A DNA stretch of 64,000 nucleotides from CAZSNT01 sp964607765 (lineage in GTDB: Bacteria > Verrucomicrobiota > Lentisphaeria > Oligosphaerales > JABHEG01), in assembly GCA_964607765.1 (NCBI GenBank), contig CAZSNT010000011.1, positions 1 to 64,000 of the forward strand, read 5' to 3'. Shown in pieces: positions 54,032 through 61,951 of the stretch. Made by a program: the position numbers and the translations under genes. The stretch's first letter is position 1; each line of letters starts with the position of its first letter. The notes under the pieces were generated by a model. It saw only the letters and a list, made by a program, of their open reading frames with translations. It did not search any database and had not been told where the DNA came from.

Positions 54032-55432
54032 ATGGAGGTGCAGGCATTGGCTGCCAAGACCAGCCACAGCGATGAACGCCCGGGCAAGACTGAGCCGGCC
54101 CCCAGCGCTTCCGACACGGCTGGTGCAGCCGGCATTGAGGATCCGGCCCGAGCGTACTTGCGCCAGGTGGGGCACTTCCCGCGTCTGACGCCTCAGGAGG
54201 AGGTGTTCTACGCACGTCAGTATGAGACTTGCCGGGAGGCCGTGCAACATCACCTGGCGCGCCTGCCGTGCCTGATCATCGAGGGTATAGCGGAACTCCT
54301 CCGCCCTGTCAATCTGGCGCAGCTCTCCCAGTACGTGGAGGTCCGCCAGTACCAGGGACGGGAGGAGGCGCTCGGGACACTGGCGTCCGTTCGGGAAGCG
54401 GTCCGCTGCATGCTGCGCACGCTGAAGCAGTTGCACCAGCTGTCCACCGAGGAGCAAGCACACAACCTCGACCTGGTGTGCGCGTCAATCTCCGAGATTG
54501 TCTCGCGAGTGCCGTTCCAGGAGAAGTTCTATACCGATTGCGTCGCGCGCCTGCAACTGCAGCACGCCCCGCTGATGCCCGTCAACGCCGAGACGCTGGG
54601 AACGTGCACGGAACAGCAGCTCGACGAGGCGCTCGAGCACTCAGCTTTGGTCGCAGACCAACCCCAGCTCGATCGTCTGCTTGACGACCTTCGCGCCCAC
54701 ATCGAGCGCCAGGACGAAGCCAAGCGCACCATGGTGGAAGGCAACCTCCGACTTGTCGTCAGCATCGCAAAACGCTACATGAACTGCGGACTGCCGTTCC
54801 TCGACTTGATCCAGGAAGGCAACATCGGCCTGCTGCGCGGGGTCGAGAAGTTCGAGTACAGACGCGGCCACCGCTTCAGCACATACGCCAGTTACTGGAT
54901 ACGCCAAGCCATGCAGCGGGCGCTCGCAGGGCACGGCCGGACAATCCGGATCCCTGCGAATATTGTGGTGCAGCTCAACCGGATCAATGCTGCGGAACAG
55001 ACACTGCTGCAGGAACTGGGTGAAGAACCAGTGCCTGAGCAGATTGCCAAACGCACGGACATGTCGGCCGCGCGGGTGCGGGCGCTCAAGAAAATGTCCC
55101 GGCAGATGATCTCTCTGCAGAGCACGGTGGACACCGAGAGCGAGGCCCGGCTCGGCGATTTGATGGCCGACAAGGACGCGGAGAACCCGTTCAGCCAGGC
55201 TGCGTCGAGCATTCTGCAGGAAGCCATTCAGGACGCTCTCTACACGCTGAACGAACGGGAACGAGAGGTGCTGATCCTCCACTTCGGCCTGGAAGGTGAG
55301 GAACCTCAGACGTTCGAGACAATCAGTCACCGGTTCGGTCTGTCGCGGGAACGCATCCGCCAGATCGAGATGAAGGCGCTCAAGAAGCTGCGGCATCCGA
55401 CGCGCCGCAAGTACTTTGATGGTCACACGTAA
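54032..55432 (+). CDS. RNA polymerase sigma-70 family factor (RpoD/RpoS-like)
   Basis: 466 residues from the ATG at 54032. A TTG at 54047 has a much better ribosome site (GGAGGTG, 8 bases) and may be the true start; both give the same protein minus 5 residues. Region 1.2 (DPARAYLRQVG) is followed by an unusually long non-conserved region (about 60-230). Region 2 has NLRLVVSIAKRYM and FLDLIQEGN with YWIRQAM, region 3 follows, and region 4 has LNEREREVL and SRERIRQIEMKALKKL. Length and domain order are of a group 1/2 sigma. It may be an alternative general-stress or housekeeping factor. It follows thiI in the same direction. Confidence 0.9.
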   Translation: MEVQALAAKTSHSDERPGKTEPAPSASDTAGAAGIEDPARAYLRQVGHFPRLTPQEEVFYARQYETCREAVQHHLARLPCLIIEGIAELLRPVNLAQLSQYVEVRQYQGREEALGTLASVREAVRCMLRTLKQLHQLSTEEQAHNLDLVCASISEIVSRVPFQEKFYTDCVARLQLQHAPLMPVNAETLGTCTEQQLDEALEHSALVADQPQLDRLLDDLRAHIERQDEAKRTMVEGNLRLVVSIAKRYMNCGLPFLDLIQEGNIGLLRGVEKFEYRRGHRFSTYASYWIRQAMQRALAGHGRTIRIPANIVVQLNRINAAEQTLLQELGEEPVPEQIAKRTDMSAARVRALKKMSRQMISLQSTVDTESEARLGDLMADKDAENPFSQAASSILQEAIQDALYTLNEREREVLILHFGLEGEEPQTFETISHRFGLSRERIRQIEMKALKKLRHPTRRKYFDGHT

Positions 55433-55450
55433 ACCTAAGGAAACACCGCA

Positions 55451-56092
55451 ATGAAGGTATTGGGAATCTCGGGCAGTCCGCGCAAGGACTCGGTAACGGA
55501 TCAATTGGTGAAGACCGTACTCGACGCATGCGACTGTGAGAGCCACTTCCTCTCACTGTCCGGCAAAATCGTGCAGCCGTGCGTGGCATGCCTCGGCTGC
55601 GTTCGCGACAACACGTGCGTCCTGAAAGACGACATGCGTGAGCTGCGCGAATTGCTGGTGGAGGCAGATGCGTATGTCATCGGTGCGCCTAACTACTTCG
55701 GCATGCTCAACGCCATGACTCACTCGTTCCTGGAACGCTGGTATCAGTTCCGACACCGCGAAGGAAAAATGCTCAGCGGCAAGCTTGGCGTCGCCGTGGG
55801 CGTGGGTGGCGGCATGCCGGAAGAGCCTGCCAAGAACATCCAGACTTTCTTCCAGTACAACCAGATCGAGTGCGTCGGCACGGTCTGCGCCCAGGGCCCG
55901 GCCAGCTGTTTTGTGTGCGGCTACGGCGAGGATTGTGCTGTTGGCGCGGTCCACATGTTCTACGGCGCCGGCACGAAGATCACCGATGACATGATCCCAT
56001 CCCTGGCCAAGCAGCCTGACGTGCTGGCCAAGGCACGGGAGTTAGGGCAGGAATTATCGTGCCGGTTCAAACGCTTCGCTGCCGGGACCTGA
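55451..56092 (+). CDS. Iron-sulfur flavoprotein (NADPH-dependent FMN reductase-like)
   Basis: 213 residues, ATG with AAGGA upstream. Flavodoxin-like fold with GISGSPRKDS at the FMN phosphate loop and IGAPNYFG. The cysteine motif CVACLGC plus a downstream Cys (44-58) matches the Fe-S-binding segment of iron-sulfur flavoproteins, and more cysteines (CFVCGYGEDC) lie near residue 155. It probably moves electrons between NAD(P)H or ferredoxin and an unknown acceptor. The DUF6785 membrane protein gene follows after 57 bases. Confidence 0.87.
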   Translation: MKVLGISGSPRKDSVTDQLVKTVLDACDCESHFLSLSGKIVQPCVACLGCVRDNTCVLKDDMRELRELLVEADAYVIGAPNYFGMLNAMTHSFLERWYQFRHREGKMLSGKLGVAVGVGGGMPEEPAKNIQTFFQYNQIECVGTVCAQGPASCFVCGYGEDCAVGAVHMFYGAGTKITDDMIPSLAKQPDVLAKARELGQELSCRFKRFAAGT

Positions 56093-56149
56093 TCCTGACC
56101 CGTTTGGGGAACGCCTGTTGCTGTTTGTGGCGTCAGGGATGGAGAACAC

Positions 56150-58189
56150 ATGACATTACGCGCCTTCCTAATCGGCATAGCGGCCGCGCTGTTCATAGCC
56201 GGCTTCGGCTACATTAACAATCACGTCATCCTGCTCGAGCCGTTGGAGTCCGGGCACCTGATCCCTATCAGTGTGGTGGGCGTGTTACTGCTGATCATGC
56301 TGGTGCTCAATCCGCTGCTCTTCCGTATCCGGCGAAGCTTGGCTTTCCGGCCTGCCGAAGTGGGGCTGATCATTGCGCTGATGCTCATCGCCTGCAGCAT
56401 TCCGGGGCGCGGGCTCATGGAGCAGTTCACCCCGTCGATGATCATGCCTATCCACTGGAACAAGACGTATCCCAGCTGGCAGCGCAACAAACTGCTGGAC
56501 TACGTTCCTTCCGCTATGTTCGCCGCGGACAAACAGGAAGGCTCCGACGCGGTCGAGTCATTCGTCATGGGCAAGGGAACGCCCAGCGAGGACATCGGGA
56601 TCGGTGACGTGCCGTGGGCAGCGTGGCGCAAGCCGCTCATGGTGTGGCTGCCGCTTGTGCTCCTGACGAGCACGGCCTCCATCTGCCTGGTTCTCGTGGT
56701 GCAGAAGCAGTGGGTGGAGCACGAACAACTGCCCTATCCCATAGCCACGTTCATGTCCGGGCTCATGGAACGCGGCTCGGACAGCGCCGTGGGCCGGCTT
56801 TTCCGCAGCCGCATGTTCTGGCTGGGCTTCGGTCTGATCTTTGCGCTGCGGTTCTGGAACGGGCTGTACACATGGATGCCGCAGGAGCTGGTCCCCATCA
56901 AGGTGCGGTTCGACTTCATGCCCGTTTCACGGCTGTGGCCCATGGCGCTCAAAGCGCCGTGGGCCGGACTGCTGTTCCGGCCCACCATCTACCCGCTGGT
57001 GGTCGGGTTCAGCTTCTTCCTTGCCTCTGACGTCGCGCTCAGCCTGGGGCTGTGCCAGTTCCTGTTCATCCCCATCGCCGCCGTATTCGTGTCCTACGGC
57101 GTCGAGATGCACTCCAGCTACATGGCAGGCGGCGCCATGGGCTGGCACCGAGCCGGCGCCTACATGGCGTTCGCCCTGATGATCTTCTACATGGGCCGGC
57201 GCTACTACACGCAGGTACTGCGCCGCGCCGTGGGCGGCAGCAGCAGCGACCAGATCGAGTCCCACGTTGTGTGGGCCTGTCGCGGCCTCGCAGTCGCGCT
57301 CGTGCTCATGACCGCCATTTTGGTCAGCCAAGGGCTGGACTGGACCATCGCGATCATCACGGTCGGGTTGGTGATGATCATGTTCCTCGGTGTCTCGCGC
57401 ATCTCGGCGGAGACCGGGATGTTCTTCATCCATCCGCGTTGGCAGCCGCTCGGTGTCTTTCTCGGGCTCTTCGGTGCGTACGCACTCGGGCCCAAAGCAC
57501 TGATCATCGTGGGCCTGGTCTGCGTCGTCCTGTCCCTCGATCCCAGCCAGTCGCTCATGGCGTATTTCACCAACGCGCTGCGCATGAGTACACGACTCAA
57601 GCTGAACCCGGCCAAGACAGCCGCCACGGCCTGGGGCACATACGCGGCAGGCCTGGCGCTCGCCACGGTCGTCGTGCTCTGGGCACAGTACAACCACGGC
57701 TGCACCAAGTACGGATGGTCGTTCCAGCGCGTGCCCACCATGTCGTTCCGGCCTGCCGATACGGCTGTCGACAGTCTCGAAGCACGCGGAGTGCGCGAAG
57801 AATCCGAGAACCTGACGCCGATCCAGCGTCTGACACGCATCCAACCGGAGACCAAGTTCCTGTGGGCGGCTGGGACAGGTTTCGCGCTCGTGCTGCTCAC
57901 CAGCTGGCTGAGACTGAGGCTGCCATGGTGGCCATTGCATCCCATCCTGTTCCTGGTCTGGTCAAGCTACTCGGCGGCCACGCTGCACCACTCGTTCCTT
58001 CTCGGGTGGTTCATAAAAGTCATGGCCACCAAGTACGGCGGCCAGCAGATCTATCATCGCCTCAAGCCGACCATGGCCGGCCTGATTGCCGGGGATCTGT
58101 TCGGTGTGTTCGTGTTCATGATCGTGGGCGCCATCTATTACATGGTCACCGGTGACCCGCCCGTGCTGTATCGCGTGTATCCACGCTGA
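56150..58189 (+). CDS. DUF6785/DUF6784-type large membrane protein
   Basis: 679 residues, ATG with GGAG upstream. About 14-15 hydrophobic helices start with FLIGIAAALFIAGFGYI. Polar motifs between them include RGLMEQFTPSM, and the C-terminus has MVTGDPPVLYRVYP. I recognise the DUF6785/DUF6784 layout, a family restricted largely to PVC bacteria and related to oligopeptide transporters by fold. Substrate unknown. The ABC ATPase lies 15 bases downstream, so the two may be translated together. Confidence 0.75.
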   Translation: MTLRAFLIGIAAALFIAGFGYINNHVILLEPLESGHLIPISVVGVLLLIMLVLNPLLFRIRRSLAFRPAEVGLIIALMLIACSIPGRGLMEQFTPSMIMPIHWNKTYPSWQRNKLLDYVPSAMFAADKQEGSDAVESFVMGKGTPSEDIGIGDVPWAAWRKPLMVWLPLVLLTSTASICLVLVVQKQWVEHEQLPYPIATFMSGLMERGSDSAVGRLFRSRMFWLGFGLIFALRFWNGLYTWMPQELVPIKVRFDFMPVSRLWPMALKAPWAGLLFRPTIYPLVVGFSFFLASDVALSLGLCQFLFIPIAAVFVSYGVEMHSSYMAGGAMGWHRAGAYMAFALMIFYMGRRYYTQVLRRAVGGSSSDQIESHVVWACRGLAVALVLMTAILVSQGLDWTIAIITVGLVMIMFLGVSRISAETGMFFIHPRWQPLGVFLGLFGAYALGPKALIIVGLVCVVLSLDPSQSLMAYFTNALRMSTRLKLNPAKTAATAWGTYAAGLALATVVVLWAQYNHGCTKYGWSFQRVPTMSFRPADTAVDSLEARGVREESENLTPIQRLTRIQPETKFLWAAGTGFALVLLTSWLRLRLPWWPLHPILFLVWSSYSAATLHHSFLLGWFIKVMATKYGGQQIYHRLKPTMAGLIAGDLFGVFVFMIVGAIYYMVTGDPPVLYRVYPR

Positions 58190-58204
58190 GCCCAGGGATA
58201 AGTC

Positions 58205-59251
58205 ATGGCAGCACTGCTGGACATTCGGGACCTGACGGTCCAGTTCGACACTGACGACGGCGTTGTCACTGCCGTGGACCGTGTGTCGCTACGGATCGAT
58301 CGGGGCGAAGTGCTGGGCTTGGTCGGCGAATCGGGCTGCGGCAAGTCCGTGACCGCGTTGAGCGTGTTGCGATTGGTCCCGTCACCGCCCGGCCAGATCA
58401 CCCGCGGCACGATCAGCCTGGACGGCCGCGACCTGCTGACGCTGCCCCTCAGCGAACTCCGGCATGTACGAGGGCGCAGCATCAGCATGATCTTCCAGGA
58501 GCCCATGACCGCGCTGTCGCCTCTGCACCGCGTCGGGAGACAATTGGTCGAGGCGGTGCGTCTCCACCGGTCCCTGCCGCGTCAGGAGGCCTGGAACCTG
58601 AGTGCGGAGTGGCTGACAAAGGTCGGGATCCCTGACGCGAGACAACGCATGCGCTCCTACCCCTTCGAGCTGTCCGGCGGCATGCGACAGCGGGTCATGA
58701 TCGCCATGGCCCTGATCCTCGATCCGAGCCTGGTGATCGCCGACGAGCCCACCACAGCGCTGGATGTGACGATCCAGGCCCAGATACTCGACCTGATGCT
58801 CGACATGAAAAGCGCCGATACCTCGCTGCTGTTCATTACCCACGACATGGGTGTGGTGTGGGAGATCTGTGACAGAGTAGCTGTCATGTACGCGGGCCAG
58901 ATTGTGGAACAAGGCATGGTCCGTGATGTCTTCCTTGACCCGCTTCACCCCTACACCCGCGCGCTGCTTGACTCGATGCCGATCAAGGCTGAGGATAACT
59001 CGCGGCTGCCCTCGATCGACGGGCAGGTACCGTCCCTGCTCGCACTCCCCAAAGGCTGCCGCTTCGCCAACCGCTGCCCGCACGCCACGGCACGCTGCCG
59101 TGAGCACGCCCCGCTGCTGCGCGCATTCGCCGGCGGCAGACAGTCGGCCTGTTTCATATCGGAGCAGTGGGGAACGCCCGCGCCGGACGACGGACCGCGG
59201 GCACTCACGCGTAGCTGTGCAGCGCACTCGACAGCCGCGGCAGAAGATTGA
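58205..59251 (+). CDS. Oligopeptide ABC transporter ATP-binding protein (DppD/OppD-like)
   Basis: 348 residues. Walker A GESGCGKS (41-48), the signature LSGGMRQRV, Walker B LVIADEP and the OPP-type C-terminal region (about 250-330) with GCRFANRCPHA and a Cys cluster seen in DppD/OppD proteins. It powers peptide or nickel import with permeases and a binding protein, none of which is in the window. The 3' end overlaps the convergent ccsA by 47 bases. It is either an orphan or works with permeases elsewhere. Confidence 0.87.
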   Translation: MAALLDIRDLTVQFDTDDGVVTAVDRVSLRIDRGEVLGLVGESGCGKSVTALSVLRLVPSPPGQITRGTISLDGRDLLTLPLSELRHVRGRSISMIFQEPMTALSPLHRVGRQLVEAVRLHRSLPRQEAWNLSAEWLTKVGIPDARQRMRSYPFELSGGMRQRVMIAMALILDPSLVIADEPTTALDVTIQAQILDLMLDMKSADTSLLFITHDMGVVWEICDRVAVMYAGQIVEQGMVRDVFLDPLHPYTRALLDSMPIKAEDNSRLPSIDGQVPSLLALPKGCRFANRCPHATARCREHAPLLRAFAGGRQSACFISEQWGTPAPDDGPRALTRSCAAHSTAAAED

Positions 59252-59996
59252 CCAGGAAGAAGGTGGTCAGCAGCGCCGCGAAGGCCAGCCCTTGTGCCAG
59301 CCCCGCATAGGGCCGCAGGCGACGGGATGTGCGGCAGTGGAAGTAGACAAGGTACAGCGTCCAGGTGATCAGGGACCATGTCTCCTTCGGATCCCACGAC
59401 CAATATACCCCCCACGCCTCCTCGGCCCACAACGCGCCGGAGAGCATCCCGAACGTCATGAACGGAAACGCCAGCCGCAGAATCTGACAGCCGGCGCCGG
59501 CATAGCGCTCGCCGACATCCTGCCCCAGCCGCCGCGTCCGAAATGCCCCCGTGCACGACAGCGCCGCTGCCGTCGCGGCTAACGCGTATGAGATCATATA
59601 CGCCACAACATGCGGCACAAACCACGGTGACTGCAATGCGGGCATCTGGCGCCACAGCACATCCCGGTCCATGAACAACGCCCCCACCAGCGGCAGAACC
59701 GCCACGAACGCGAAATACGGCCCGGTCCACACGAGTTTCTCGCGACGTGCCAGCACCAGATAGAGCGGCAGGAAACAGAGCGCCAGGAACACCTGCACAT
59801 GGTACATGTTGCCGAACGGCGGCGCGCCGGCAGCGTACCCGTTCACCACCATCAGGGACGCGTTGACACACCATGCCAACGCCATCAGACCGAACCCCGC
59901 CCGCCGCCGCTTCGCCAACAGCAGCAGCCACGCCGATGCGTAGCCCGTCAAGGCAACGGTAAGCAACGTCAAAACGAGTGTATCAAGCTGCAGCAT
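59205..59996 (-). CDS. ccsA: System II cytochrome c biogenesis protein CcsA/ResC
   Basis: 263 residues from the ATG at 59996, overlapping resB by 14 bases. Eight or so membrane segments and the family's WWD-like loop WGVYWSWDPKE, which presents haem, followed by conserved His-containing segments. CcsA forms the haem synthetase with ResB and attaches haem to apocytochrome CxxCH motifs outside the membrane. Its 3' end overlaps the convergent ABC ATPase by 47 bases. No ccmA-H system I genes are seen. Confidence 0.88.
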   Translation of the reverse strand: MLQLDTLVLTLLTVALTGYASAWLLLLAKRRRAGFGLMALAWCVNASLMVVNGYAAGAPPFGNMYHVQVFLALCFLPLYLVLARREKLVWTGPYFAFVAVLPLVGALFMDRDVLWRQMPALQSPWFVPHVVAYMISYALAATAAALSCTGAFRTRRLGQDVGERYAGAGCQILRLAFPFMTFGMLSGALWAEEAWGVYWSWDPKETWSLITWTLYLVYFHCRTSRRLRPYAGLAQGLAFAALLTTFFLVNLLPRLSSALHSYA

Positions 59997-60834
59997 GCGT
60001 GTGTCCGCCTCCTCGCCGCCAACACTGCAGGAACGTACCGACAATGACGGCCCAGATCCCCATGATCACAGCCGCACGGCCGGGGTCACGGCGCGCGCTC
60101 AGCACGATGTAGCGGCGCGCTTCCTTATCGTAAGACATGAGGTAGAAGCGCCATCCGCCGTAGTCCACGGGACTGTTCACTGCCAACTCCACATCACGTG
60201 TCTCCCCTGTCCCGGACCGCAGACCGAGCGTGGCCGCGAACCGGCGCGGTGTAGGCGGCACGAGTTGCAGGATCCGCCCGTCTTCCAGCACATGCTGTTT
60301 GCGCCACTCACCCGTTGCCGCGTCCTTGAGTTCGTCGGTTGGCAGCTGCACGTGCCCCGTCACATCCAGAACGCCCTTCGCCACGGCGTACTCACTCTCG
60401 AGCTGATACTCCTCTTCCGCAGCACTCGGGGGCCGGTAGAGGCCATACCGCGGCTCGTAGAAATCAACACTGAAATCACGGACCATGAAACTGAAACCCA
60501 GCTTGTAGGTCTTCTCGCCGGGGGCGGGGATCTCCTCGACCATGTGGTTCACACCGATCGGCAGCGCGAACTCCGAGCGCTTGCCGATGGCAAAGCCCGT
60601 GAAGGCGCCCGCCAGGATCACCACCACCCCCACATGCGTGAGCACGAACCCGGGCCGACGCCAGCGCTTTGCACGTCCAACGCAGCACTGCAGCAGCGAG
60701 CCGCACAGCGCAGTCAGAAGCAGGATAAAAACGGGAGTTCGGAAGACGACCGCCTGGGTGCCGCCCGGTGCAGGCAGCACACCGGCGAGCATGAACAAGG
60801 TGATCAGGCAGAGCAGCGCAACAGCGAACGTCAT
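59983..60834 (-). CDS. resB: System II cytochrome c biogenesis protein ResB
   Basis: 283 residues; its ATG overlaps the stop of the RidA-fold gene (ATGA). An N-terminal membrane segment, two more near 35-55 and 65-90 (VLTHVGVVVILAGAFTGF), a long extracytoplasmic region (about 95-250) and a C-terminal segment ending in a His-rich tail. This is the ResB/Ccs1 pattern, somewhat short. It partners CcsA, encoded immediately downstream with overlap. The operon starts with a dihaem cytochrome, the obvious substrate. Confidence 0.85.
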   Translation of the reverse strand: MTFAVALLCLITLFMLAGVLPAPGGTQAVVFRTPVFILLLTALCGSLLQCCVGRAKRWRRPGFVLTHVGVVVILAGAFTGFAIGKRSEFALPIGVNHMVEEIPAPGEKTYKLGFSFMVRDFSVDFYEPRYGLYRPPSAAEEEYQLESEYAVAKGVLDVTGHVQLPTDELKDAATGEWRKQHVLEDGRILQLVPPTPRRFAATLGLRSGTGETRDVELAVNSPVDYGGWRFYLMSYDKEARRYIVLSARRDPGRAAVIMGIWAVIVGTFLQCWRRGGGHTHAAA

Positions 60835-61928
60835 GACTCGCTTTCGCCGACTAGCCGGACAGCATCCACCTCTATTTCAAAAAGCAGATCGTCACGACAC
60901 ACGGCGGCGTGCGCGAGCGTAACCGGCAGTCGGGGCAGTTCGTGTTCCCGGCAGTAGGCCGCCAGCCGCGGCCCGTCAGCCATGTCTTTGAAATACGCAA
61001 TCATGCGCGTCAGATCACCCCAACCCATCTGCCGCGATTCGAGCAGCGCACCAGCCACGCGCATGGTAAGATCAATCTGTTTGTCAACGTCGCCAAGATA
61101 GACGGAACGACCGTCCGGAGCGATGCTCGCCGTGCCCGACACGTAGATCTGGCTGCGATCGGGGGTGGATACCTCCACAGCGCGGCTGAAGCTGCTCTTG
61201 TAGTCCAGAGCAGGACACTGCAAAGGCGAAGCGACGGGGAAAACACTGACACGATCGTCCTTCGGCTTCAGCGCGATCGCGCCGGTGATCAGAGCGGCGC
61301 CGGCCGGGTTGGCAGCGCCAATGCCTGTGCTGGCGGGAACGACGCCGTCGAAAACGCCGCGCTCTGTGAAGAACTCGTTCCGCACCACGTTGAAGTCGTC
61401 GTACCAGTCCAGCAGCTCCTCGAGGAACAGCCACGTACGTATCACGTGCGAGAAACCCATGCCGGCCTGGGATAGAGCCTGCTCGATGCGTTCGAAGACG
61501 CTCCGCGCCTGCGCCATTCTGGACGCGCCCGGGTCCGCGGGCAGGATGCCGCCCAAGTAGCAGTGCTCAGCCAATGCATCCTCGTAGACGCAACCAACCC
61601 GCACGCCGTCAAGCATGATTGGCTTGACCGTCGTGCCGCTCACGACAAAAGCCTGCGTCCCGGACAGATCCTCGCCGCTGCAGCCGTCGCCATGCAGCCA
61701 CATCATCGGCCATGCGGCGCCGTCCATCAGGGCCACGGCATCGTCATGGAAACTACAACCGCCAAAAGCAAACTGATTCAGCACGGAGGACGGGACAGGG
61801 GGAAAGCTCCTGAACACGGACAGCGGGTCAGCGGCGGACGCGCGCGACGTCACGACGCTCTCTTCGATCCCGTCATGCGAGACCGTAATGACGTCAAGGG
61901 CGTCGGCAAGGCTCCTGCTTACATGCAT
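60831..61928 (-). CDS. RidA-fold (chorismatase/FkbO-like) protein
   Basis: 365 residues from the ATG at 61928, with AGGAA upstream. The C-terminal half (about 140-365) has two RidA/YjgF-like regions: ALSQAGMGFSHVIRTWLFL and GAANPAGAALITGAIAL, then MGWGDLTRMIAYF and LPVTLAHAAVCRDDLLFEIEVDA. Chorismatases of the FkbO/Hyg5 type and endoribonuclease L-PSP share this fold. The N-terminal half is a Gly/Cys-containing domain. I cannot assign the reaction; chorismate- or imine-related chemistry is possible. It lies between the cytochrome and resB genes, which is unusual. Confidence 0.7.
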   Translation of the reverse strand: MHVSRSLADALDVITVSHDGIEESVVTSRASAADPLSVFRSFPPVPSSVLNQFAFGGCSFHDDAVALMDGAAWPMMWLHGDGCSGEDLSGTQAFVVSGTTVKPIMLDGVRVGCVYEDALAEHCYLGGILPADPGASRMAQARSVFERIEQALSQAGMGFSHVIRTWLFLEELLDWYDDFNVVRNEFFTERGVFDGVVPASTGIGAANPAGAALITGAIALKPKDDRVSVFPVASPLQCPALDYKSSFSRAVEVSTPDRSQIYVSGTASIAPDGRSVYLGDVDKQIDLTMRVAGALLESRQMGWGDLTRMIAYFKDMADGPRLAAYCREHELPRLPVTLAHAAVCRDDLLFEIEVDAVRLVGESES

Positions 61929-61951
61929 TGTGGTGGATTCCTGTAATCGTA

